Counted from the stretch's first letter, positions 1 to 6,782 are shown. The stretch is DNA of 7,934 nucleotides from Frankia sp. (GCA_019689615.1 JADGHD010000212.1:1-7934); one strand, 5' to 3'. Notes: a model not told the origin generated them from the letters alone. A program made the numbers and translations.

Positions 1-1
1 C

Positions 2-136
2 CAGGCCCCGGTCGTGGCCGGCCTGCCCACCCAGCGCGAGCCGGCCGACGCGCGGATCGAGCCGGGGCGGGCCCAGGCGGGCGGGGACGCGCGCGCGACG
101 GCGGTACCGGCGCGGGCCGCCGCCGCGGGCCGGTGA
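2..136 (+). CDS. C-terminal end of an unidentified upstream protein (partial)
   Basis: An open frame enters from the left edge and runs 44 codons to a TGA at 134-136. Its codons end in G or C almost throughout, as in the real genes of the window, and no stop interrupts it. The visible peptide is Ala/Pro/Arg/Gly-rich and looks disordered, with no recognisable motif, so the function cannot be read. The stop overlaps the GTG start of the next gene in a GTGA arrangement (133-136), typical of translational coupling, so the two genes probably share a transcript. From the neighbours a polysaccharide-biosynthesis protein would be a natural guess, but nothing in these 44 residues supports any particular family. 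Confidence 0.6.
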   Translation, partial: QAPVVAGLPTQREPADARIEPGRAQAGGDARATAVPARAAAAGR

Positions 137-2268
137 GTACGGTGCCGCCGGCCGTCGGCCGCTACGCCCGTACCGTCCGCGGCCTGCGGCCGGCACAGCT
201 GGCGGCCCGGGTGCGGCTGCGCGGGCAGCGGGCGGCCATCGCCCGCTTCCCGGCGCTGTTCGACCTCGCCATCGCCCGGGGCGCCCCGCCGGTCAGCGGC
301 GCCGGCTGGCCAGCGAACCTGCTCCCGTTCGACGGCCGCTGCCGGGCGCTGTGGCCGGACCGCGCGGAGCTGGCGGCCGGTCGGATCACGCTGCTCGGCG
401 AGACCCGGCAGCTGTTCCAGCCGGGCGCCGGGCCGGCCAGCGCCGACTGGGCGCAGCCGGACCGGCCGCTGCTGTGGCGCTACCACCTGCACTACTGGGA
501 CTGGGCCTGGGCGCTGGCCAGCCCGCCCGGCCCGGCGCTCCCGCCGGCCGAGCCGGGCAGGCCCGGCCCGCTCGGCGCGGGCTGGCCGGTCGGGGCGGGC
601 AGCGGCGGCGCCGGCGCGGGCCGGGGCGCGGCCGGTGGCGGCGACCTGTTCGTCGGGCTGTACCGGTCGTGGCGACTGGCCTGCCTGGCCGGGCCCGGGC
701 GGGCCGGGGTGGCCTGGTCGCCGTACGTTGCGTCGCTGCGGGCCTGGTCGCTGTGCGCGCTGCGCCCGCTGCTGGCGGCGGGCACGCTGGCGGACGCCTG
801 GCTCGGGCTGGACCTCGGCGCGCACCGGGTCTTCCTGCGCGCGCACCTGGAGCGCGACGTCGGCGGCAACCACCTGGTGAAGAACCTCAAGGCGCTGGTG
901 GCGCTGGCCGTGGCCGCCGGCGACGGCCCGGACGCCGACCACTGGGCCGGCCAGCTCTGCCACGAGGCCGACCGGCAGGTGCTGCCCGACGGCGGGCACG
1001 CCGAGCGGGCCCCGGCCTACCACTGCCAGGTGCTCGCCGACCTGCTCGACGTCACCACCCTGCTGGCCGCGGCCGGCCGGCCGGTGCCCGCCCGCCTCGC
1101 CGACGCCGTCGCGCGGATGCGGGGCTGGCTCGCCGCCGTCCGCTCCCCCGACGGGTCGGTCCCGCTGCTCAACGACGGCTTCCCGGTCCCGGCGACGGCC
1201 GTCGACCTGCTGCTGGACTCCGCCCAGCCGGCGGGGGCCGCGGCAGCCCCTCCGCGGCCGGCGGAGCGGCTCCCCCGCCCGCCGGCCGGTGGTCAGCCGG
1301 CGCCCGGGCCGGCGCGCCAGGCGGCCGAGCAGCGCTGGCAGACCCGGGCGCCCGCGCCCCGGCCGGCGGCGGCGGGCGGTGCCAGCCTGCGGCTGCTCGC
1401 GGACAGCGGGCTCGCGGTGCTGCGGGCCGGCGGGTGGCGGCTGCTGGCCGACGTCGGCCTGCCCTGCCCGGACGACCTGCCGGCGCACGCGCACGCCGAC
1501 TCGCTCGGCTTCCTGCTCTGGCATGACGACACTGCGCTGCTGGTGGACACGGGCACCTCGACCTACGAGCCGGGCCGGCTGCGCGACACCGAGCGCGGCA
1601 CCGCCGCCCACTCGACGGTCGTGCTCGACGGGGCGGACTCGACGGAGGTGTGGGGGGCGTTCCGGGCCGGCCGGCGGGCCCGGCCCCGGCTGCTGGAGGC
1701 CGGGTTCGACGCGGGCGCGGTGGTGCTGGCCGCCGAGCACGACGGCTACCGGCACCTGCCCGGCCGGCCGCGGCACCGCCGGACCTGGCGGCTTGCGCCC
1801 GACCGGCTGGAGATCGTGGACGTCATCGACAGCCCCGCCAGCCGGGCCGGCGCCCTCGCGGCCTACCTCGGTGGCGGGGGCGGCCGGGAGCACCGGGCCG
1901 ACATCCTGTTCCAGCTGGCCCCTGGTCTCGTCCCGGTCATCGGCGGGGCCGGCACGCCGGCCGGGCGCGGTGGCGACGCGCTGGCCGCCCACTTCGCGGG
2001 CCCGGACGGCGGGCCGGTGCTGACGGCGCTCGCGCGGGCCGAGTGCCCGCTGCCCGGCGGCCCGGACGGCGGCTGGCGGTCGCGCACGACGCACCGGGCG
2101 GCCGGGTGGAACCGGATGGTGCCGGCGCTGACCGCGGTCTTCTCGGTCCGCGGGCGGCTGCCGCTGCGGGTGCGCACCGTCCTCACGCTCGCCGCCACGC
2201 TCCCGCCGGTCCCCGCGCCCGCGGTCGGGGCCGACACGCCTGTCCCCCGCCACCACCAGCTCACATAA
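133..2268 (+). CDS. Heparinase II/III-like polysaccharide lyase family protein
   Basis: This 711-residue protein resembles the heparinase II/III group found in bacterial exopolysaccharide loci; lyases of this group cleave uronic-acid polysaccharides by beta-elimination. The N-terminus has the family's 'RTVRGLRPAQLAARVRLR' look. An alpha-helical toroid domain follows, with HLHYWDW (118-124), GGNHLVKN (244-251), ERAPAYH (291-297) and LLNDG (345-349). The C-terminal beta-sandwich domain (about 415-680) has HAHADSLGF (452-460), VDTGTSTYEPG (471-481), an R..ER(G)TAAHS segment (484-494) and W.AFRAG (507-513). By family analogy N246, H247, Y296 and H452 or H454 are candidate catalytic residues; I have not aligned them. 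Two low-complexity insertions (about 131-170 and 364-415) interrupt the fold. No convincing signal peptide is visible, so its location is unclear. The GTG at 133 is chosen because it overlaps the upstream stop; no good Shine-Dalgarno is seen, and GTG 142 is an alternative. A role in trimming or recycling the polymer of this locus is inferred. Confidence 0.85.
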   Translation: MSTVPPAVGRYARTVRGLRPAQLAARVRLRGQRAAIARFPALFDLAIARGAPPVSGAGWPANLLPFDGRCRALWPDRAELAAGRITLLGETRQLFQPGAGPASADWAQPDRPLLWRYHLHYWDWAWALASPPGPALPPAEPGRPGPLGAGWPVGAGSGGAGAGRGAAGGGDLFVGLYRSWRLACLAGPGRAGVAWSPYVASLRAWSLCALRPLLAAGTLADAWLGLDLGAHRVFLRAHLERDVGGNHLVKNLKALVALAVAAGDGPDADHWAGQLCHEADRQVLPDGGHAERAPAYHCQVLADLLDVTTLLAAAGRPVPARLADAVARMRGWLAAVRSPDGSVPLLNDGFPVPATAVDLLLDSAQPAGAAAAPPRPAERLPRPPAGGQPAPGPARQAAEQRWQTRAPAPRPAAAGGASLRLLADSGLAVLRAGGWRLLADVGLPCPDDLPAHAHADSLGFLLWHDDTALLVDTGTSTYEPGRLRDTERGTAAHSTVVLDGADSTEVWGAFRAGRRARPRLLEAGFDAGAVVLAAEHDGYRHLPGRPRHRRTWRLAPDRLEIVDVIDSPASRAGALAAYLGGGGGREHRADILFQLAPGLVPVIGGAGTPAGRGGDALAAHFAGPDGGPVLTALARAECPLPGGPDGGWRSRTTHRAAGWNRMVPALTAVFSVRGRLPLRVRTVLTLAATLPPVPAPAVGADTPVPRHHQLT

Positions 2269-2293
2269 CAACTAGTGCTCTAATAACTACTAT
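2265..2293 (+). promoter_or_regulatory. Candidate promoter with overlapping 10-bp direct repeats
   Basis: This AT-rich island is sharply out of step with the surrounding sequence. ATAACA at 2265-2270 (four matches to TTGACA) and TACTAT at 2288-2293 (fits TANNNT) are separated by 17 bp, as expected for a vegetative sigma factor. The same region contains a near-perfect direct repeat, ATAACAACTA at 2265-2274 and ATAACTACTA at 2283-2292, spaced 18 bp start to start; one copy covers each hexamer, so a regulator binding both could block RNA polymerase. A start near 2300 would give a leader of about 70 bases before the methyltransferase gene. The first copy overlaps the TAA stop of the lyase gene. 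This is pattern evidence only. Confidence 0.45.
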
Positions 2294-2359
2294 CTGCTTC
2301 CGGGTCGGCTGCTGTCCGCGAGCGGCGTCCCGGCACGGCACCCATCCCTCGTGAGCCAC

Positions 2360-2364
2360 GGAGG
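2360..2364 (+). promoter_or_regulatory. Ribosome binding site for the methyltransferase gene
   Basis: GGAGG lies 8 bases before the ATG at 2373. It is the clearest Shine-Dalgarno sequence in the window and fixes the start of the methyltransferase fusion. Its strength fits a gene that begins a new transcript rather than one translated by coupling. Confidence 0.75.
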
Positions 2365-2372
2365 ACACCGCC

Positions 2373-4193
2373 ATGCCGACCTCGGACCTCGCCGCATCGG
2401 ATCGCGCCGCGTCGGATCGGGCCGCACCCGGCCACGCGGACGCCCCCGCCGCGGACGAGCGCGTCCGGGCGGGCGACGAACCCGCGCCGTACGGCCGCCC
2501 GGCCGGCCAGCCCGCGGGCACGGCGACCGGGCGCTACTTCGCCGACGTCGCGCCCGGCTGGGTCGAGCGGTACGCCACCCGCCGGTCGTTCCGCCAGCGG
2601 CTGCGGGTGGTCGGCGACGTCGTCGAGCCGCTGCTCGCCGGCCGGGCGGCGCCGCTGGTGCTCGACCTCGGCGGCGGGCCGGGGATCTTCAGCGTGCTGT
2701 GCGCCCGGCACGGCGCGACCGCCGTCGACCTCGACCCGTCGGCCGCCATGCTGCGGGCCGGGCTGGCCGAGCTGCCCAGGATGACCGCGCTGGTCGACGC
2801 CGCGCTGCCGGCGGTGTCGCGGGCGGCCACGGCCGGCGGTGTCCGCTTCGTCGCCGGCACCCTCGACGCGCTGTCCCCGGCGGCCGACGGCCGGTTCGAC
2901 CTGGTGCTGGCGGTCGCCGTGCTGGAGTACCTGGACGACCCGTACGCGGCGCTGGACCGGGTCCGCCGGCTGCTCGCCCCCGGCGGGGCCGTCGTGCTCA
3001 CCGTCCCGCGACAGCGCGCGCTGCCGCGGCGGGCCGAGCGGGCGCTGACCCCGTTGGCCAGGGCGGCCCAGGCGGCGGTGGCGGGGCCAGCCGCCGGCGC
3101 CGGGCGGCGGCTGCGCGAGCGCGCCTACACCGACCTGCGCCCGTACGGCGACCGGGTGCCGTGGCGGCAGGCGGCGGCCGCCGCCGGGCTCGCGGTCGAC
3201 CTGACCAGGCCGCTGCCGCTGGGCGACCAGCTCCCCTGGCGGCAGCTGTGCCCGAACGAGGTCGTCGTGCTGCGCCCGGCCGCGCCCGCCAGGCCAGCCG
3301 ACACCGTCCACGACCGCGGCCGCCCACGGCCCACCGCCGACGACGGCGCGGCCGGTGGGCGGCCGGGACGGGTGGAGACCAGGGCCCGGGCGCTCGCCGA
3401 GCGGGCGACGCACCGGCTGGTGCTGCGCCGCCGGCTGCCGCCGCCGTACCAGGCGATTCGGTTCTACGTGTCCTCCGAGGCCGGGCTGAAGTACCTGCGC
3501 CGCACGCTCGCCGACGTCGACCCGACGCTGACCGGGCTGGTCGGCGAGACCGTCCGCCCGGGCGCGGTCGTCTGGGACATCGGCGCGAACGTCGGGCTGT
3601 TCAGCTTCGCCGCCGCGGCCGCGGCCGGGCCGGACGGCCACGTGCTCGCGGTGGAGCCGGACACCTGGCTGGTCGGCCTGCTGCGCCGGTCGGCGGCGCT
3701 GCCCGGCCGGCGGGCGCCGGTCGAGGTGCTGGCGAGCGCGATCGGCGAGTCGACCGGGGTGAGCCGGTTCTGCATCGCCGCGCGCAACCGGGCGACCAGC
3801 CACCTGGCCGGGTACGGCCACCGGGCGCAGGTCCGCGCCGTGCAGCCGGTCCCCACGCTCACCCTGGACGACCTGCTCGCGCACGCGCCCGCCCCGGACG
3901 TCCTGAAGATCGACGTCGAGGGCGCGGAGCTGCTGGTGCTCTCCGGTGGCCGCCGGCTGCTCGCCACGGCCCGGCCCGTCGTCGTCTGCGAGGTCGCCGC
4001 GGCCAACTCCGCCGCCGTGCACGCCCTGCTCACCGAGCACGGCTACCGGGTGCTCGACGGCGACGTCCCGCCGCCCCACCGGGTGCCGCTGCCGGCAGCA
4101 CCGTGGACGACGCTGGCCGTCCCGGTCGGCGCCCGCCCGGTCGTGCCGTCGCGCCGCGAGCCGCCCGGCGTGCGCGCGGCCGCGCCCCGGTAA
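2373..4193 (+). CDS. Two-domain SAM-dependent methyltransferase: class I domain fused to an FkbM-family domain
   Basis: This 606-residue protein joins two methyltransferases. After a disordered N-terminus (about 1-50), the first domain (about 52-303) has the SAM-binding motif VLDLGGGPGIFS (96-107), the acidic VDLDPS strand end (118-123), FDLVLAVAVLEYLDD (175-189) and APGGAVVLTVP (202-212), as in the UbiE/Methyltransf_11 group. A polar Arg/Pro/Ala linker (about 304-345) leads to an FkbM-type domain with WDIGANVGLFSF (401-412), VEPD (427-430) and DVLKIDVEGAE (509-519), all family hallmarks. FkbM enzymes are O-methyltransferases known from macrolide pathways and common in polysaccharide loci. 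Two different sugar hydroxyls, or a sugar and a second site, are plausible targets; the acceptor cannot be read. The gene has a strong Shine-Dalgarno, probably starts its own transcript, and ends 7 bases before the flippase gene. Codon use is even across the junction and no frame break is seen, so the fusion looks genuine. Confidence 0.9.
   Translation: MPTSDLAASDRAASDRAAPGHADAPAADERVRAGDEPAPYGRPAGQPAGTATGRYFADVAPGWVERYATRRSFRQRLRVVGDVVEPLLAGRAAPLVLDLGGGPGIFSVLCARHGATAVDLDPSAAMLRAGLAELPRMTALVDAALPAVSRAATAGGVRFVAGTLDALSPAADGRFDLVLAVAVLEYLDDPYAALDRVRRLLAPGGAVVLTVPRQRALPRRAERALTPLARAAQAAVAGPAAGAGRRLRERAYTDLRPYGDRVPWRQAAAAAGLAVDLTRPLPLGDQLPWRQLCPNEVVVLRPAAPARPADTVHDRGRPRPTADDGAAGGRPGRVETRARALAERATHRLVLRRRLPPPYQAIRFYVSSEAGLKYLRRTLADVDPTLTGLVGETVRPGAVVWDIGANVGLFSFAAAAAAGPDGHVLAVEPDTWLVGLLRRSAALPGRRAPVEVLASAIGESTGVSRFCIAARNRATSHLAGYGHRAQVRAVQPVPTLTLDDLLAHAPAPDVLKIDVEGAELLVLSGGRRLLATARPVVVCEVAAANSAAVHALLTEHGYRVLDGDVPPPHRVPLPAAPWTTLAVPVGARPVVPSRREPPGVRAAAPR
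2382..2426 (+). repeat. Three tandem 15-bp units in the 5' end of the methyltransferase gene
   Basis: Three consecutive 15-bp units (2382-2396, 2397-2411, 2412-2426) encode SDLAA, SDRAA and SDRAA. The last two units differ at only two bases. Because the unit is a multiple of three, changes in copy number would keep the reading frame and only alter the length of the disordered N-terminus ahead of the first methyltransferase domain. Confidence 0.75.
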
Positions 4194-4200
4194 TCCGGCG

Positions 4201-5676
4201 ATGCCGGCAGGGCGGTCAGGTATCCGGCAGATGGCCGCGGTCATCGGCGGCAACGCCGGGACGATGGTCGTCGGCCTGGGTACCGGCATCCTCGCCGCCC
4301 GCGCCCTCGGACCGGACGGGCGCGGCCAGTTCCTGGCGACCCAGACCTGGGGCGGCCTGCTCGGCGTGCTGTGCACGCTGGGCGTCACCCAGGCGATGGT
4401 CGTCGACCGCGGCGAGGACCGGGCGCTGTTCGGGCCGGTGCTCGCGCAGATCGTGCTGGCCGGCGCGGTCGCCGGCCTGCTGTTCACCGCCATCGCCGAG
4501 GCGGGGGTGCAGCCGTGGCTGGCCGTGCTCGGCGTCGTCGGCGCCGCCTGCCACACCGCGGGCACCGTCGCCGCGTCGAACGCCACCGCGCTGGCCCAGC
4601 GGCGGGGCCGGATGGTCGGCGAGTTCCAGGCGGTGCGCCTGCTGCCCGGCCTCGCCTGCCTGGCCACCTTCGCCGCGCTGGCGGTCACCGGCACCGACGA
4701 CGTCGCGCTGTGGCTGGTCACGCTCGGGCTGACCAGCCTGGTGCCCGCCGCGCTGTACCTGTGGCGCGGCCTGGCTGGCCGGTGGCGGCCACCGGGCCCG
4801 CGGGCGGTGCGCCTGCTCCCCGAACGCGGGTTCGCCCGCCGGGCCTTGGGCGCCTACGGCAGCGTGGTGACGGTCCAGGTCCTCTACCGACTGGACACCG
4901 TGCTGGTCGCGGCGGTGCTCGCGCCGGCGCAGGTCGCCTTCTACGGGGTCGCGCTGGCGCTGGCCAACACCTGCGTCGCGCTCACCCAGGCCAGCGGGAT
5001 GCTGACGTTCAGCCAGCTGCGCGCCGTGGCCGGGACGCCGCGACGGCGGGCGCAGCTCGTCCGCCGGTCGGTGAGCCGTTGCCTCGTGCTCTCGGTGGCG
5101 ATCGTGGTGCCGATGGCGGTGGCCGCGCCGCTGGCGATCCGGCTGGCCTACGGCGACGAGTACCTGCCGGCCGAGCAGGCGGCCCGGGTGCTGCTGCTCG
5201 CGGCGATCCCACAGTCGCTGGACTTCCTGCTCACCCACGTGCTGCTGAGCATCGCGAACGCGCGGGCGCTGCTGCGGGTGCAGATCCCGATGGCCGTGCT
5301 GACCGCCGTCCTGCTGGCGACGGCGGTCAGCCTCACCGACTCGCTGCCGGTCATCGCCGCGGTCTCGGTGCTGACCTACACGGTCTCGGCCGTCGCCCTG
5401 CACCGCACCGCCATGCGTCAGCTAGGCACCCCGCCGCCACCCACGCCGACGGCAGCGCCGACGCCAGCGCCAGCGCCGATGGCCCCGGCCGTCGCGTCGC
5501 CGGCCAGCGCCTCCGCCCCGGCGGGCGGCCTCGACCGCTCGGCCGGGCCGCCCGTCCCGTTCGTGCCCACCCAGCCCAGGCCGGCCGAGCGGGCCGGGCC
5601 GGGCACGCCAGGCGAACCGGCCGCCGGGGCCGGTGCCGGCGACCTCGGCCAGCCGACCATCCCGACCGGAGCGTGA
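4201..5676 (+). CDS. Wzx-like oligosaccharide flippase (MOP/MATE superfamily)
   Basis: This 491-residue membrane protein would move lipid-linked repeat units across the cytoplasmic membrane. The first 405 residues consist of many hydrophobic helices, about 12 by eye. Family features include an N-terminal helix followed by ARALGPDGRGQF (33-44), the central RLDTVLVAAVLAPAQVAFYGVALALA stretch starting at 230 with its typical Asp and Tyr-Gly, and LAYGDEYLPA (315-324) before the next helix. Residues 409-491 form a Pro/Ala-rich hydrophilic tail, not part of the usual fold and presumably cytoplasmic. The frame is open well upstream, but ATG 4201 is the first start after the methyltransferase stop (7-base gap); ATG 4231 (Met11) is the alternative and is preceded by a weak GGTCAGG. 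Spacing implies co-transcription with both neighbours. Flippase family is confident; substrate is unknown. Confidence 0.87.
   Translation: MPAGRSGIRQMAAVIGGNAGTMVVGLGTGILAARALGPDGRGQFLATQTWGGLLGVLCTLGVTQAMVVDRGEDRALFGPVLAQIVLAGAVAGLLFTAIAEAGVQPWLAVLGVVGAACHTAGTVAASNATALAQRRGRMVGEFQAVRLLPGLACLATFAALAVTGTDDVALWLVTLGLTSLVPAALYLWRGLAGRWRPPGPRAVRLLPERGFARRALGAYGSVVTVQVLYRLDTVLVAAVLAPAQVAFYGVALALANTCVALTQASGMLTFSQLRAVAGTPRRRAQLVRRSVSRCLVLSVAIVVPMAVAAPLAIRLAYGDEYLPAEQAARVLLLAAIPQSLDFLLTHVLLSIANARALLRVQIPMAVLTAVLLATAVSLTDSLPVIAAVSVLTYTVSAVALHRTAMRQLGTPPPPTPTAAPTPAPAPMAPAVASPASASAPAGGLDRSAGPPVPFVPTQPRPAERAGPGTPGEPAAGAGAGDLGQPTIPTGA
5668..5671 (+). promoter_or_regulatory. Ribosome binding site for the glycosyltransferase gene
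   Basis: GGAG lies 10 bases before ATG 5682, within the last codons of the flippase gene. This supports ATG 5682 as the glycosyltransferase start and suggests coupled translation with the flippase. Confidence 0.5.
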
Positions 5677-5681
5677 CCGCC

Positions 5682-6734
5682 ATGCCAACCCAGCCGAGAC
5701 CAGCACAACCCGCCGCAGCCAGCACGCCGGCCACCGCCGAGCCCGTTGGCGTGGCCGGGCCGGACGGGGCCGTCGAGCCCGGCGCCCGGCCCGCCGTGCC
5801 CGCCCAGACCGAGCCGGCCGGCCGGCCCACGGCGCCAGCGACCGGCGGACCGGCCGCGGTCACCGCGGTCATCGTGCACTGGGGGCCGACGGAACCGAGC
5901 GCGCGGCTGGCCCGCTGGCTGGTGGGGCTGCGCCGGATCGGCGCGGCGGTGGTCGTCGCCAACGACGCGAGCCCGCGGCCGGCCGGGCTGGACGACCGGG
6001 TCCACTGGCTGGTCCCGCACCGCAACCTGGGGTTCGCCGGCGGCTTCGTCGCGGCCGTGCGCGAGCACCCGGGCCAGGAGGCCTACCTGCTGCTCAACAA
6101 CGACATCCGGCTCACCCCCGAGACCGTCGACGGCTGCCTCGACCTGCTGGCGGCCGACCCGTCCGTCGGCGTGGTCGCGCCGGCGCTGTACAACTCCCGC
6201 GGCCTGCAGTCCGGCGTCGGCACGGTGGGCCGGTTCGCGGTGCGCCGCAGCGCGCTCGGCACCGGCATCGGCGTGGCCGACGCCGAGTGGGTGACCGGCG
6301 CGGTCATGATGATCAAGGGCCGCTGCCTCAAGGAGGTCGGCTACGACCAGCGATTCTTCCTCAACGCCGAGGACGTCGACTTCTGCCTGCGCGCCCGGGC
6401 GGCCGGCTGGCGGGTGCTGGTGAGCTTCCACCACCCGGCCTGGCACGAGGGCGGCGCCACCATCCCCTCGCCCGGCTACATCTACTACGCGGTCCGCAAC
6501 AGCATGTGGCTGGCCCGCCGGCACGGCGGCCAGCTCGGCTGGCTCGCCTCCGGCGCCCGCTCGGCTGCCCTGCTGCCCCGGGTGCTGGCCGCCGACCTGC
6601 TCCGCCGCCACGACCCGCGGGCGCGCCGGGCCCACAGCGCGCTGCGCGGCCTGCGCGACGGGCTGGCGCCGATGCCGTCCGCCAACGAGCCGCTGCCGGA
6701 CGAGCCCCGGCCGGCCCGCTGGCTGACCTGGTAA
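5682..6734 (+). CDS. Family 2 glycosyltransferase (rhamnosyltransferase-like)
   Basis: This 350-residue cytoplasmic enzyme would transfer a sugar from a nucleotide donor to the growing lipid-linked repeat unit. The GT-A core starts near residue 58: VTAVIVHWG (60-68), ANDAS (93-97), HRNLGFAGGF (113-122), the DXD-equivalent LLLNND (136-141), VTGAVMMIKG (204-213) and FFLNAEDVDFCLRARAAGW (225-243). This motif set matches the WbbL/rhamnosyltransferase-like branch of GT2; the donor sugar is inferred only from that resemblance. A hydrophobic stretch near 287-306 may touch the membrane. The first 57 residues are Pro/Ala-rich and probably disordered, and the first codons include the locally unusual CCA, AGA, GCA and CAA. 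The ATG lies 5 bases after the flippase stop, with GGAG upstream. It is the last gene of the plus-strand run and converges on the minus-strand gene. Confidence 0.88.
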   Translation: MPTQPRPAQPAAASTPATAEPVGVAGPDGAVEPGARPAVPAQTEPAGRPTAPATGGPAAVTAVIVHWGPTEPSARLARWLVGLRRIGAAVVVANDASPRPAGLDDRVHWLVPHRNLGFAGGFVAAVREHPGQEAYLLLNNDIRLTPETVDGCLDLLAADPSVGVVAPALYNSRGLQSGVGTVGRFAVRRSALGTGIGVADAEWVTGAVMMIKGRCLKEVGYDQRFFLNAEDVDFCLRARAAGWRVLVSFHHPAWHEGGATIPSPGYIYYAVRNSMWLARRHGGQLGWLASGARSAALLPRVLAADLLRRHDPRARRAHSALRGLRDGLAPMPSANEPLPDEPRPARWLTW

Positions 6735-6746
6735 CGGCCAGCCACG

Positions 6747-6782
6747 GGCCCGGCGGGCAGCCGGCGGCCGCTCGGCCGGGCC
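6747..6782. terminator. GC-rich inverted repeat between convergent genes, possible bidirectional terminator
   Basis: GGCCCGGC (6747-6754) and GCCGGGCC (6775-6782) are perfect inverted repeats able to form an 8-bp stem. The 20-base loop itself contains the palindrome GCGGCCGC (6764-6771). The repeat fills most of the 48-bp gap between two convergent stops and its right arm ends next to the minus-strand stop codon, a fitting place for termination in both directions. There is no T-tract, and GC-rich inverted repeats arise readily by chance here, so the call is tentative. Confidence 0.4.

Noticed and set aside
3946..4200. N-terminal extension of the flippase frame into the methyltransferase gene.
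   Set aside because: The frame is merely open there. The extension would overlap the FkbM domain by about 250 bases and add Arg/Ser/Pro-rich sequence foreign to flippases; ATG 4201 fits the operon spacing.
2280..4721. An 813-codon open frame on the minus strand opposite the methyltransferase and flippase genes.
   Set aside because: It is opposite two genes with clear family motifs, its product is Arg/Gly/Pro/His-rich without any motif, and very GC-rich DNA has few stop codons in off frames. It spans a gene boundary without any reason of its own.
2351..4732. A 793-codon plus-strand frame overlapping the methyltransferase gene.
   Set aside because: Its translation is an Arg/Ala/Gly-rich string typical of a shifted frame; the frame starting at 2373 carries the Shine-Dalgarno and all the motifs.
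5449..5480. Short GCGCCGACG/CAGCGCCAG-like repeats in the flippase tail as a possible tandem or CRISPR-like array.
   Set aside because: They are imperfect Pro/Thr/Ala codon repeats of a low-complexity tail with no spacers of constant length.
4371..5681. Long open extension upstream of the glycosyltransferase in its own frame.
   Set aside because: It lies across the flippase gene, encodes low-complexity Arg/Ala/Gly sequence, and ATG 5682 has a Shine-Dalgarno just after the flippase stop.
5418..6635. A 405-codon minus-strand frame opposite the flippase tail and glycosyltransferase.
   Set aside because: No recognisable motif, composition of an antisense shadow, and the plus-strand GT2 motifs are decisive.
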